From Deinococcus fonticola (GTDB taxonomy: Bacteria; Deinococcota; Deinococci; Deinococcales; Deinococcaceae), in NCBI RefSeq assembly GCF_004634215.1, contig NZ_SMMH01000056.1, forward strand, positions 1-11,303: a stretch of 11,303 nucleotides of DNA. The letters run 5' to 3'. The number at the start of each line of letters is the position of its first letter. Position 1 is the stretch's first letter. The notes beneath the pieces were generated by a model. The model saw only the letters and a list, made by a program, of their open reading frames with translations, was not told where the DNA came from and did not search any database. A program made the position numbers and the translations under genes. This document shows, in pieces, positions 6,783-11,303 of this stretch.

Positions 6783-6788
6783 ATTCTA
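6783..6788 (-). promoter_or_regulatory. -10 box of a leaderless promoter for the repressor operon
   Basis: TAGAAT (minus strand) is followed by exactly 7 nt and then the ATG at 6775, so transcription should start at or next to the start codon. TANNNT at this distance is the hallmark of leaderless genes in Deinococcus. The expected -35 area (about 6806-6811) overlaps the left operator half-site and shows no consensus. Confidence 0.6.
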
Positions 6789-6809
6789 CCCTATTTATTC
6801 CCACACTTG

Positions 6810-6847
6810 TACGATATACCGCTTGACACTCTATACGGAATATCGTA
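6810..6847. promoter_or_regulatory. Inverted operator pair for the XRE repressor
   Basis: TACGATATACCG at 6810-6821 and CGGAATATCGTA at 6836-6847 are reverse complements with one mismatch, 14 nt apart. The right site also forms its own dyad, TATACG-n6-CGTATA, at 6832-6849. The arms flank the -35 box and overlap the -10 box of the rightward promoter, while the left arm overlaps the -35 position of the leftward one. Binding would therefore shut off both. Confidence 0.75.
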
Positions 6848-6851
6848 TATT
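6823..6851 (+). promoter_or_regulatory. Near-consensus sigma-70-type promoter, rightward
   Basis: A perfect -35 TTGACA (6823-6828), a 17-nt spacer and -10 TATATT (6846-6851). Transcription would begin near 6858 and give a leader of about 70 nt before the ATG at 6930. Confidence 0.88.
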
Positions 6852-6929
6852 TAAGTCAGCAGAAAAGGGACGCCTACCCCGCGAAGAGAAGCGCCCCCAT
6901 CTGACTCCCCCAGTAAGGAAGGAATCAAG

Positions 6930-7373
6930 ATGCAAGATACCAAAGCACCCGCCCTCAGCCGCACCTGGAAGGCCGTTGTCACTTACCGCGAGTGCGGCAC
7001 CGTCACCGCCGTGGACACCCACACCGTTACCCTCAGCCGTGAAGTGGTCGGCGGCCCGCTCAGCGCCACCGTGGACGGCCAGACGGCCAGCGTGGAATAC
7101 GCCGTGAACCTGCTGGAAGGTGCCCGCGTGGAAGTCCTGGCGGAAGTCCTGAGCCAGCCCAGCGCCCCGGCCACCATCGGCAAGGCCCGCGCCCACAAGC
7201 TGCACACCATCATGGGCCGCTTGGGTCTGCACGATCACTACGGAATCGCCCGGCGCGGTGCTGGCCTCGATGAGTGCTTCAGCCTGGCCGCCCTGACTGA
7301 GCAGCAGGCCCGCCAGGTGTGGGCGTATCTGCTGAACATGTTCCCCCTCGACGCCCACCGCGCCGCCGCCTGA
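6930..7373 (+). CDS. 147-aa protein of unknown function (rightward unit, gene 1)
   Basis: I recognise no named family. Residues 10-75 alternate hydrophobic and polar positions (RTWKAVVTYRECGTVTAVDT), like a small beta-barrel or OB-type fold. Residues 84-137 (IGKARAHKLHTIMGRLGLHD...FSLAALTEQQARQVWAYLL) form a helical segment of the type 'KLH-LLG-LGL...SL-LT--EA--V---L' that I associate with the C-termini of phage and plasmid DNA-metabolism proteins. The ATG is preceded by AAGGAAGGA at good distance, and the strong promoter at 6823 reads into it. It is the first gene of the repressor-controlled rightward unit, so its expression is likely kept low or timed. A role in single-strand DNA handling is possible but unproven. 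Confidence 0.8.
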   Translation: MQDTKAPALSRTWKAVVTYRECGTVTAVDTHTVTLSREVVGGPLSATVDGQTASVEYAVNLLEGARVEVLAEVLSQPSAPATIGKARAHKLHTIMGRLGLHDHYGIARRGAGLDECFSLAALTEQQARQVWAYLLNMFPLDAHRAAA

Positions 7374-7384
7374 ATCACGTTCCA

Positions 7385-7407
7385 GGGTGTGATTTCAAAT
7401 CACACCC
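7385..7407. repeat. Perfect 23-bp palindrome between the two rightward genes
   Basis: The 11-bp arms GGGTGTGATTT and AAATCACACCC flank a single central C at 7396. No T-run follows, so it is not a standard terminator. It could be an operator or an RNA stem. A second, smaller stem (CCTAAG-n5-CTTAGG, 7416-7432) lies before the ribosome-binding site of the next gene. Confidence 0.8.
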
Positions 7408-7450
7408 TTCACCGCCCTAAGCCTGACTTAGGCCCACTGGAGAAAACACC

Positions 7451-7789
7451 ATGCCTGTCACCACCACTCTTGAATGCGATATGTGCGGCAAACCTAACGC
7501 CCTGGCCTTTCACCGTCCCAGCCAGATGACAGAGGCGCTGTGTTCCGACTGCGCCCGTAACGCCGCCCTGATCGACGCCGCCCACAATGACTTACACACG
7601 CAACTGGCCGCCACCGTGCAAGCGTGGGCGGGTCGCTGGGCAGGCGTCGGCGTGGGCGTCCCTGATCTGGGCTATGTCCTGTGGACAGAGGCCACCTACT
7701 GGCACCCGCTGGGCTTTCTGGGTTCTACAGATGACGCCCAGCAGAACGCCCACACCTTTGTGCAGGCGCTTCTGGATGACGTGAACTAG
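7451..7789 (+). CDS. 112-aa zinc-ribbon protein of unknown function
   Basis: Two CxxC pairs (C9/C12 in ECDMCGKP and C31/C34 in LCSDCAR), 18 residues apart, form a treble-clef or zinc-ribbon-like zinc site. The rest is a helical segment with several Trp (QAWAGRWAGVGVG, TEATYWHPLGF) that I cannot assign. The start has TGGAG upstream. It follows the 147-aa gene by 77 bp and ends 22 bp before an intrinsic terminator, so the two genes form one rightward unit. Small zinc-ribbon proteins on plasmids often bind nucleic acid or act as adaptors; nothing here identifies the partner. Confidence 0.8.
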   Translation: MPVTTTLECDMCGKPNALAFHRPSQMTEALCSDCARNAALIDAAHNDLHTQLAATVQAWAGRWAGVGVGVPDLGYVLWTEATYWHPLGFLGSTDDAQQNAHTFVQALLDDVN

Positions 7790-7811
7790 ACTCCCCTCAT
7801 CACCCCTTCCG

Positions 7812-7838
7812 CCCCGGCCAGTGTGCCGGGGTTTTCTG
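7812..7838 (+). terminator. Intrinsic terminator of the rightward unit
   Basis: The stem CCCCGGC pairs with GCCGGGG around a 6-nt loop (CAGTGT) and is followed by TTTTCT. It lies 22 bp past the stop of the zinc-ribbon gene. Confidence 0.92.
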
Positions 7839-7843
7839 TGGCC

Positions 7844-7878
7844 TTTTTGGTGACGCCACCAAAAACGACAATTTGTCG
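7844..7878. repeat. Two adjacent palindromes between convergent transcription units
   Basis: TTTTTGGTG and CACCAAAAA (7844-7852, 7857-7865) flank the 4-nt loop ACGC. CGACAA-T-TTGTCG (7866-7878) follows immediately. The first could form a hairpin in either direction. They lie between the end of the rightward unit and array 1. Confidence 0.75.
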
Positions 7879-7892
7879 CAAGTTAAGCACCA

Positions 7893-8080
7893 CCACGCGC
7901 GAGGAAAATAAGCTGGGCAACGCAACGGCGGAATCCGCCGTTGCGCCCTCGTTCGCCGCCCACGCACGCGAGGGAATAAGTACGGGAATCCTGTACTTTC
8001 CCCGGCGCATCTATAACTTTGTTAGAGATGCATTCAAAGCGCCCACACGCGCGAGGGGGAAGTAGCGGAATCCTCTACTT
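7893..8080 (+). repeat. Palindrome array 1: three [GC box + hairpin] units downstream of the partition operon
   Basis: A box close to CCCACRCGCGCGAGGGAATAAG occurs at 7893-7912, 7959-7980 and 8042-8065. Each copy leads into a palindrome centred on GGAATCC: a perfect 25-bp one at 7921-7945 (arms CGCAACGGCGGA and TCCGCCGTTGCG), and 21-bp ones with a single mispaired position at 7978-7998 (outer arms AAGTAC/GTACTT) and 8060-8080 (AAGTAG/CTACTT). Between the last two arms a C-to-G change is matched by G-to-C on the other side, a compensatory change that speaks for selection on pairing. Another stem, GCATCT...AGATGC, lies at 8007-8031. The 333-bp interval 7790-8122 holds the terminator and these repeats, and no credible gene. 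It may be a partition site, hairpin DNA element or structured RNA. Confidence 0.82.
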
Positions 8081-8122
8081 ATTCCCAGGTGTCTTTACCC
8101 TCAAGCCTGTTTCAAGGCACCT

Positions 8123-8497
8123 TCACGGGCTTCCTGTGGCCTCGTTTTTGCGCCGTATGTACTCGATGAGGGCCGTCTCGACGATATCCCCCAGCGTCAA
8201 GCCCTGGAGGGCCGCCACAGAGGCCGCTGCCCGCTTCAGTTCCGGCCTGATCCGCACATTCAACTGTTCGCGGGGCACGTCGGTACGCCTGACTTCACCC
8301 TCACCAGCCCGCTTGCCCCGCTGCTGTGGAGGCAGGGCATACGCGCCTGGTTCCCTCAATGCGTGCGCCGCTCCACCCGGCCTTTCAAGCCCTTCCGGCT
8401 GTACCACCTTCCCCGGCTGTGCCTGCTCTGCTAGCACTTCCGGCTGTGGCTGCTGTTCCGGCTGGCTGGCATAGTCGAAACGATTCTTCCGGCTCAC
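8123..8497 (-). CDS. Ribbon-helix-helix partition/repressor protein (ParB/ParG-like, 124 aa)
   Basis: Residues about 78-116 show the ribbon-helix-helix pattern: a strand (QLNVRIRP), helix A (ELKRAAASVAALQG) and helix B (LTLGDIVETALIEYIRRK). The first ~70 residues are rich in Q, P and E and look disordered, as in the flexible N-terminal tails of ParG-type proteins that stimulate the ParA ATPase. The start is the GTG at 8497, which overlaps the stop of parA (GTGA) and has GAGGTG upstream. An ATG further upstream (8536) would overlap parA by 43 bp and lacks such support. Lying directly after parA, this is most likely the centromere-binding partner of a type Ib system. It should bind near the operon, and the palindrome arrays on both sides are the obvious candidate sites. 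A plain CopG-type repressor is the alternative. Confidence 0.83.
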   Translation of the reverse strand: MSRKNRFDYASQPEQQPQPEVLAEQAQPGKVVQPEGLERPGGAAHALREPGAYALPPQQRGKRAGEGEVRRTDVPREQLNVRIRPELKRAAASVAALQGLTLGDIVETALIEYIRRKNEATGSP

Positions 8498-9087
8498 TTC
8501 ACCACCTCTGCGGCCACCGCCTGAACGTCTGCCCACGCTTCCCCGGCGCGGTCGTCTCGCACGTCACGCACCAGGCCGCCCACCTCAGCCGCCCGTTCAT
8601 GGGCCGCGTACCGCCTCACCACCGCGTCCAGGCAGGGCACACCCGCCGCCCGCAGCGCATCCCGCGCATCATGGCCCACACGGCCCACTGGCGGGGCTTT
8701 CGTGATGACCACCCTCACCACGCCGCCCGGATCCTTCAGGGCACGCCACAGGGCCAGCGTGGAACCGATCTCCAGCCGTGAGACGCCGCAGGGGATCAGC
8801 ACCCGGTCAAAGCTGCCCACCATTTCCGCCAGGTCATCCCGTGATGGTCTGCCTTCACTGTCCACAAGAAGGAAGTCCGCCTGCTGGACTCCCTGCCTGG
8901 TCTGCTCAGGCGACAGCACCCGGAAGGGCACACTGGCCAGCCCGGCCCACGTCAGGCAGGACTGAATGCGGGTGTCTTCGTCCACCAGTACCACCTTCCC
9001 CCGGTCACTCAGCGCCCCGGCCAGGTTGAAAGCCAGGGTGGACTTCCCCACGCCGCCCTTCTCAGACGTCACGGCTATTCGGTACAT
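8494..9087 (-). CDS. parA: ParA-family partition ATPase (197 aa)
   Basis: The N-terminus carries the deviant Walker A motif EKGGVGKST (residues 9-17, with signature lysine K10 and P-loop K15). Then come VVLVDEDTR (32-40, holding the Walker A'-type aspartate D36) and DFLLVDSEGRP (71-81, Walker B with D76). Length and the absence of an N-terminal HTH place it with small type Ib ParA/ParF proteins. It forms a dynamic ATP-dependent gradient or polymer on the nucleoid that moves plasmid copies. The usual DxDPQ after A' is EDTR here, a minor departure. The gene is followed by the RHH gene with a 4-bp overlap. The ATG at 9087 has no Shine-Dalgarno sequence; TACGCT lies 7 nt upstream, which would suit leaderless expression, though no -35 box is obvious. 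Confidence 0.93.
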   Translation of the reverse strand: MYRIAVTSEKGGVGKSTLAFNLAGALSDRGKVVLVDEDTRIQSCLTWAGLASVPFRVLSPEQTRQGVQQADFLLVDSEGRPSRDDLAEMVGSFDRVLIPCGVSRLEIGSTLALWRALKDPGGVVRVVITKAPPVGRVGHDARDALRAAGVPCLDAVVRRYAAHERAAEVGGLVRDVRDDRAGEAWADVQAVAAEVVK

Positions 9088-9094
9088 GCTGGGC

Positions 9095-9100
9095 AGCGTA
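9095..9100 (-). promoter_or_regulatory. Possible leaderless -10 box of the partition operon
   Basis: TACGCT on the minus strand fits TANNNT and ends 7 nt before the ATG at 9087, the same spacing as for the repressor gene. No -35 box or Shine-Dalgarno sequence is seen, so this rests on spacing alone. Confidence 0.38.
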
Positions 9101-9131
9101 CCGGCAAACGGCCGGAACTGCGAGAATAGAT

Positions 9132-9266
9132 AGCATTCCCGGCAATGCTCACACAGAATTAGAACTAATCGACATTAGTACGGGAACCGCTCAATTTGAG
9201 CGATTTGAAACGCGAGTGCGGACAGGACAGTCTGAAATGGGGGTGCCGTTTGAAACGGAATCCCCA
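9132..9266. repeat. Palindromes immediately upstream of parA
   Basis: Four dyads lie in this stretch: AGCATT-n6-AATGCT (9132-9149); ACTAAT-n4-ATTAGT (9164-9179); CGCTCAA-T-TTGAGCG (9188-9202, perfect); and CCGTTT-G-AAACGG (9246-9258), nested in an outer TGGGG/CCCCA pair at 9238-9242 and 9262-9266. TTTGAAACG occurs twice, 45 bp apart (9204 and 9249). They are well placed to be operators or part of the partition site for the RHH protein. The whole interval 9088-9635 (548 bp) has no credible gene. Confidence 0.75.
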
Positions 9267-9472
9267 CCAACTGCCGGTTAGAACGGAAGTTGGCAGTCTG
9301 CCAGCGAAATAATTTCGCTGGCACCCAGTGTCGCTCCCGCGTGCGCGTGGGGCTGCCACGTACGGAAATAATTTCCGCACGTCAACCCAGGTCGCGCCCG
9401 TGTGCGCGTGGGGCTGACGGCGCGACGTTGCGGAAATAATTTCCGCAACGTGTCGCGCCCGTGCGCGTGCGG
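9267..9472 (-). repeat. Palindrome array 2: three [GC box + GAAATTATTTC hairpin] units upstream of parA
   Basis: Three palindromes share the core GAAATAATTTC: 9299-9323 (perfect, arms TGCCAGCGAAAT/ATTTCGCTGGCA), 9358-9382 (one mismatch, outer arms ACGT/ACGT) and 9425-9451 (perfect, 13-bp arms). Centres lie at 9311, 9370 and 9438. Read on the minus strand, each is preceded by a GC-rich box close to CCCCACGCGCACRCGGGMGCG (about 9325-9354, 9385-9416 and 9452-9472). The arms outside the core differ between copies but stay complementary. A weaker dyad CCAACT...AGTTGG (9267-9293) joins the upstream group. The unit resembles that of array 1, in opposite orientation. Confidence 0.83.
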
Positions 9473-9578
9473 AATAAGGGGGCAATATTCAAATCGGTAA
9501 AATTTACCGTTGTGTGCCCCGTGCGCTTATTCAACTGGGGAAATTCCCCAGTCGGCACCTTCTTACCGGCGCGGGTAA
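9472..9578. repeat. Nested and perfect palindromes at the outer end of array 2
   Basis: CGGTAAA-A-TTTACCG (9495-9509) is nested inside GGGGCA/TGCCCC (9479-9484, 9515-9520) and GAATAAG/CTTATTC (9472-9478, 9526-9532). A perfect 19-bp palindrome (ACTGGGGAA-A-TTCCCCAGT, 9534-9552) and TTACC-n6-GGTAA (9563-9578) follow. All have AT-rich hearts inside GC-rich arms. No T-run follows any of them, so they are not standard terminators. Confidence 0.78.
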
Positions 9579-9635
9579 ATTGGTCGGCGGCACAAATGCC
9601 ACAACAGGAGGCCCGGCAAAGGGTATCGGTTGCGT

Positions 9636-9896
9636 CTAGACCCTTCCACGCTTTCCCCAAAGTGCCATGTAGGCATTCAGGGCTTTTTCCTCTGGGGTTG
9701 CGCCTGGCGCGTCAAGGAAGGCCCGCGTGAGTTTCGTGTCACGCCCACGCACGCGCCACACCTCGCGCTGCTTGTCCGGCGGCAACAGGGCCACGGTGCG
9801 GAGTTTCAGCAGTTCAGCCGCTTTTGGCTGGAGAATGGCGAGACGATCAAAGAGGTTATCAGTGTGCGCCAGGCGCATTAACTTAGTCAGTTTCAC
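9636..9896 (-). CDS. 86-aa protein of unknown function, last gene of the short-gene operon
   Basis: I recognise no family. It is basic and helical (MKLTKLMRLAHTDNLFDRLA, then LLPPDKQREVWRVRGRD). The segment LPPDKQREVWRVRG resembles LPAELQAEVRNRGD in the 95-aa protein upstream, with a similar spacing to a C-terminal helix, so the two may be distant paralogues. The start is GTG, overlapping the stop of the 165-aa gene (GTGA). The operon ends here with no clear T-run terminator, and transcripts could run into the palindrome array. Confidence 0.7.
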   Translation of the reverse strand: MKLTKLMRLAHTDNLFDRLAILQPKAAELLKLRTVALLPPDKQREVWRVRGRDTKLTRAFLDAPGATPEEKALNAYMALWGKRGRV

Positions 9897-10390
9897 GCCC
9901 TCACCCGCGCTTCACGGGTCAGCACGTCGGCCAGGTTCGCACTCAGCCGGAAATATCCCCGGTGCCATTTCGCCCCGTCCTGAAGGTCTGCGCTCTCCCA
10001 CTCTTCCCGCTCCAGTCCCTCATGCCACCGATCCGCCGCGTCCCTCATCCACACGGCAGCATCAACCGGCGGTAGGGGGTACACACCGCCTTCTTCCACT
10101 TTCTCCAGGGCGTCCAGCCAGTCGGTAATGTGCGGAACATGTTCTTCCATTGGTCGGGCGACTGCCGCGCAGGCTTCACAGACTCGCGGCCATAATGCCG
10201 GGTCGACTTCACAGCGCCGCATGAAGTCCAGTATGAAGTCCCGGTCATCCCGGCCCAGCATGTTCACGGCGGCTTCCTGCTGGCGTTCCTGCGCCTCAAT
10301 GCGTGCTGCCCTGGCCTGCTCTGCCTGCTGTTCCAATGCGTCCAGCCGGGTGGACGCGTTTCCTTTGGCTTTCCTGTTCCGGCGCGTCAT
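9893..10390 (-). CDS. 165-aa coiled-coil protein with N-terminal RLDALE heptads, unknown function
   Basis: The N-terminus is basic (MTRRNRKAKGNAS), followed by a heptad run (RLDALEQQAEQARAARIEAQ, about 15-43) that should form a short coiled coil. The rest (about 45-165) is an acidic, Trp-rich globular domain (several WxxxL/F segments, CEACAAV) that I cannot assign. The RLDALE element is shared with three other proteins of this operon. Its ATG overlaps the stop of the 95-aa gene (ATGA) and its stop overlaps the next start. A common N-terminal helix on otherwise different bodies suggests hetero-oligomers built through that helix. Confidence 0.75.
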   Translation of the reverse strand: MTRRNRKAKGNASTRLDALEQQAEQARAARIEAQERQQEAAVNMLGRDDRDFILDFMRRCEVDPALWPRVCEACAAVARPMEEHVPHITDWLDALEKVEEGGVYPLPPVDAAVWMRDAADRWHEGLEREEWESADLQDGAKWHRGYFRLSANLADVLTREARVRA

Positions 10391-10674
10391 GCGGTGCCCC
10401 TGGCCGCCCGGTACACGCGCAGGGCGTAAGCCTGCTGGCTTTCACCTTCAGCGGGCTTTCCGGCCAGCCGTACACCCTTCAGCAAGTCCTGTAGCCCTGC
10501 GTCCCCACGATTCCGCACTTCAGCCTGAAGTTCAGCAGGCAGGGCGAACAGTTGCCGCTTTGCCAGTTCTCGCAGGGCGTCCGGGTGGACGGGCTTCAGG
10601 GTGCCCGGCGTGCTGCGCTGCTGCTGTGCCCGCTGCTGTGCCTCCAGGGCGTCCAATCGCTTTCCCCGCGTCAT
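10387..10674 (-). CDS. 95-aa protein with N-terminal RLDALE element, unknown function
   Basis: It begins MTRGKRLDALEAQQRAQQQR, a basic start plus heptads nearly the same as in its neighbours. Residues 33-95 (ALRELAKRQLFALPAELQAE and on to a C-terminal YALRVYRAARGTA) look helical, and part of this resembles the 86-aa protein two genes on. The ATGA overlaps at both ends show tight coupling. The upstream junction contains GGGGCAGGCATGAC, which is also found at the end of the 251-aa gene, as if junctions had been copied along with gene modules. I cannot name a function. Confidence 0.75.
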   Translation of the reverse strand: MTRGKRLDALEAQQRAQQQRSTPGTLKPVHPDALRELAKRQLFALPAELQAEVRNRGDAGLQDLLKGVRLAGKPAEGESQQAYALRVYRAARGTA

Positions 10675-10886
10675 GCCTGCCCCCTGCGTGACAGGGCGTC
10701 CACCCGGCGGGCCTTGTCGCCCACGATCCGCCCCGCGATTCTGCCGCCCACTTCCGGCCCGGCTTCGTCGAACACCACGCCCAGCACCGCATTCAGGCAG
10801 GAGAACATTTCACCTATGGGCAGATGTTCCGCCTCCCATTTCCGGCGGGCTTCCTCCAGCACGTCCAGCCTCTTCTTCGTGGTCAT
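10671..10886 (-). CDS. 71-aa protein with N-terminal RLDVLE element, unknown function
   Basis: It starts MTTKKRLDVLEEARRKWEAE, the same basic start plus heptad found in the next two genes. The middle is hydrophobic and glycine-containing (FSCLNAVLGVVFDEAGPEVG, then RIAGRIVGD) and may form an amphipathic helix pair; I do not see a convincing transmembrane span. The end has a second, weaker copy of the motif (ARRVDALSRRG). It is coupled by ATGA to the genes on both sides. Confidence 0.72.
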   Translation of the reverse strand: MTTKKRLDVLEEARRKWEAEHLPIGEMFSCLNAVLGVVFDEAGPEVGGRIAGRIVGDKARRVDALSRRGQA

Positions 10887-11155
10887 GCCGCCCCCTTCTG
10901 CTGCCCCTGCATGGCCTGTTCCAGCGCCTCCAGACGCGCTTCCAGTTCTCCAACTTCATACACGCGGGCGTAACTGCTGGCCGTCTGCGAAAGGGCATGA
11001 ATGGCCTTCAGGCGCGTTCCGGTGTCGTCGTCGCTCAGCAGTTCCCGCGCCGTTTCCAGTGCCTCCCAGAGCATCCCGGCCACTTCCTTGAGGTTGCCGG
11101 GCTTGCTGGCCTTCTTCTTGCCCAGACGGGCATTCACGGGGTTAGGGTTAGCCAT
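10883..11155 (-). CDS. 90-aa helical protein with C-terminal RLEALE element, first gene of the short-gene operon
   Basis: It has a basic N-terminus (NPVNARLGKKKASKPGN), a central helical segment (LKEVAGMLWEALETARELL and TRLKAIHALSQTASSYARVY) and a C-terminal heptad (GELEARLEALEQAMQG). This 'N-K-G-L--V...LW-AI--A...LRAIHALSQ' layout reminds me of small proteins seen in phages and mobile elements, but I cannot name a function. A strong AGGAGGTG sits 7 nt before the ATG at 11155, the best ribosome-binding site in the operon. Its stop overlaps the next ATG (ATGA). Upstream, across the circle junction, is the end of the 251-aa gene, about 32 bp away. Confidence 0.8.
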   Translation of the reverse strand: MANPNPVNARLGKKKASKPGNLKEVAGMLWEALETARELLSDDDTGTRLKAIHALSQTASSYARVYEVGELEARLEALEQAMQGQQKGAA

Positions 11156-11176
11156 GTGGTTTCACCTCCTATAGAA

Positions 11177-11303
11177 CCGGGGGGGGTCATGCCTGCCCCT
11201 TGAACTCATGCGGTAAGCCTCCCGCCAGCACATCCGCTTCAGCGGCACGCAAGGCCAGGCGTATCGGCTCGTCAAACCCTGCACCTGAAGGAATGCGGCT
11301 CAC
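11177..11303. repeat. Terminal direct repeat, copy 2 (3' part of the 251-aa gene again)
   Basis: Identical to 1-127. Bases 11187-11303 encode, on the minus strand, the last 38 residues of the 251-aa coiled-coil protein and its TGA. This is the same gene as at 11-766, not a second copy, once the circle is closed. Confidence 0.92.

Noticed and set aside
6831..7358. 175-aa open frame opposite the 147-aa gene
   Set aside because: The plus strand has a near-consensus promoter and a good ribosome-binding site; the minus frame has neither and is a GC-rich antisense shadow.
7385..7407. Intrinsic terminator after the 147-aa gene
   Set aside because: The stem is perfect, but the following bases (TTCACCGCCC) contain no T-run and the stem has essentially no loop.
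7786..8065. Open frames of 74 and 80 aa across array 1
   Set aside because: They overlap the intrinsic terminator and the repeat units, with no initiation signal.
8498..8536. Longer start for the RHH protein (137 aa from ATG 8536)
   Set aside because: It would overlap parA by 43 bp and add a Gly/Arg-rich stretch. The GTG at 8497 gives the 4-bp coupling seen throughout the plasmid, with GAGGTG upstream.
7893..9472. CRISPR-like reading of the spaced repeats
   Set aside because: The repeats are not identical, spacing varies (55-82 bp and 59-68 bp between centres), the 'spacers' themselves contain the repeated GC box, and there are no cas genes.
9165..9730. Open frames of 89-106 aa across array 2
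   Set aside because: They translate the palindromes and GC boxes themselves and lack ribosome-binding sites; the DNA structure explains the sequence better.
10128..11203. Long plus-strand frames (187 and 200 aa) over the short-gene operon
   Set aside because: They are antisense to five genes joined by ATGA/GTGA overlaps, have low-complexity Ala/Pro/Arg-rich translations and lack initiation signals.

Overview
The window looks like one complete small circular plasmid. The first 127 bases (1-127) recur exactly at 11177-11303, so the unique circle is 11,176 bp and the 251-aa coiled-coil gene at the left edge runs on across the junction into the gene that starts at 11155. Base composition is GC-rich, most genes overlap by 4 bp (ATGA or GTGA), and at least one regulator seems to be read from a leaderless mRNA (a TANNNT -10 box 7 nt before the ATG). 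Leaderless genes of this kind are common in Deinococcus, so a Deinococcus host is the best guess. That is an inference: no chromosomal marker is present. I see no relaxase, resistance gene, transposase, tRNA or rRNA.

Layout (nearly everything is on the minus strand). (1) Control and replication, 6847 down to 780: a small XRE-type repressor, a 598-aa protein with a C-terminal helix-turn-helix (candidate initiator), a gap holding two 22-bp-spaced direct repeats (iteron-like), a stand-alone Spo11/topoisomerase VI-A-like protein, a 772-aa primase-polymerase/DnaB-type helicase fusion, two small DNA-binding-like proteins, then a strong intrinsic terminator. (2) A 251-aa coiled-coil protein, followed across the circle junction by five tightly coupled short genes (11155 to 9636). 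Four of these carry the same 'RLDALE'-type heptad, either at the N-terminus or at the C-terminus. (3) A gene-free palindrome array (about 9130-9600). (4) A two-gene partition operon, ParA plus a ribbon-helix-helix partner (9087 to 8123). (5) A second palindrome array (about 7840-8100). (6) Two rightward genes (147 aa and a 112-aa zinc-ribbon protein) driven by a near-consensus promoter that overlaps the likely repressor operators.

How it may work together: the repressor sits between divergent promoters and probably controls both the replication operon and the rightward pair. The candidate initiator, iteron-like repeats, primase-polymerase-helicase and topoisomerase-like protein would form a largely self-contained replication module. 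ParA, the RHH protein and the flanking palindrome arrays would give segregation. The job of the short-gene operon is unknown.

The most unusual parts are the two palindrome arrays. They lie on either side of parA/RHH, point in opposite orientations, and repeat a GC-rich box followed by a hairpin whose arms change in a compensated way. Next come the solo type IIB topoisomerase A-like protein and the family of short coiled-coil proteins.
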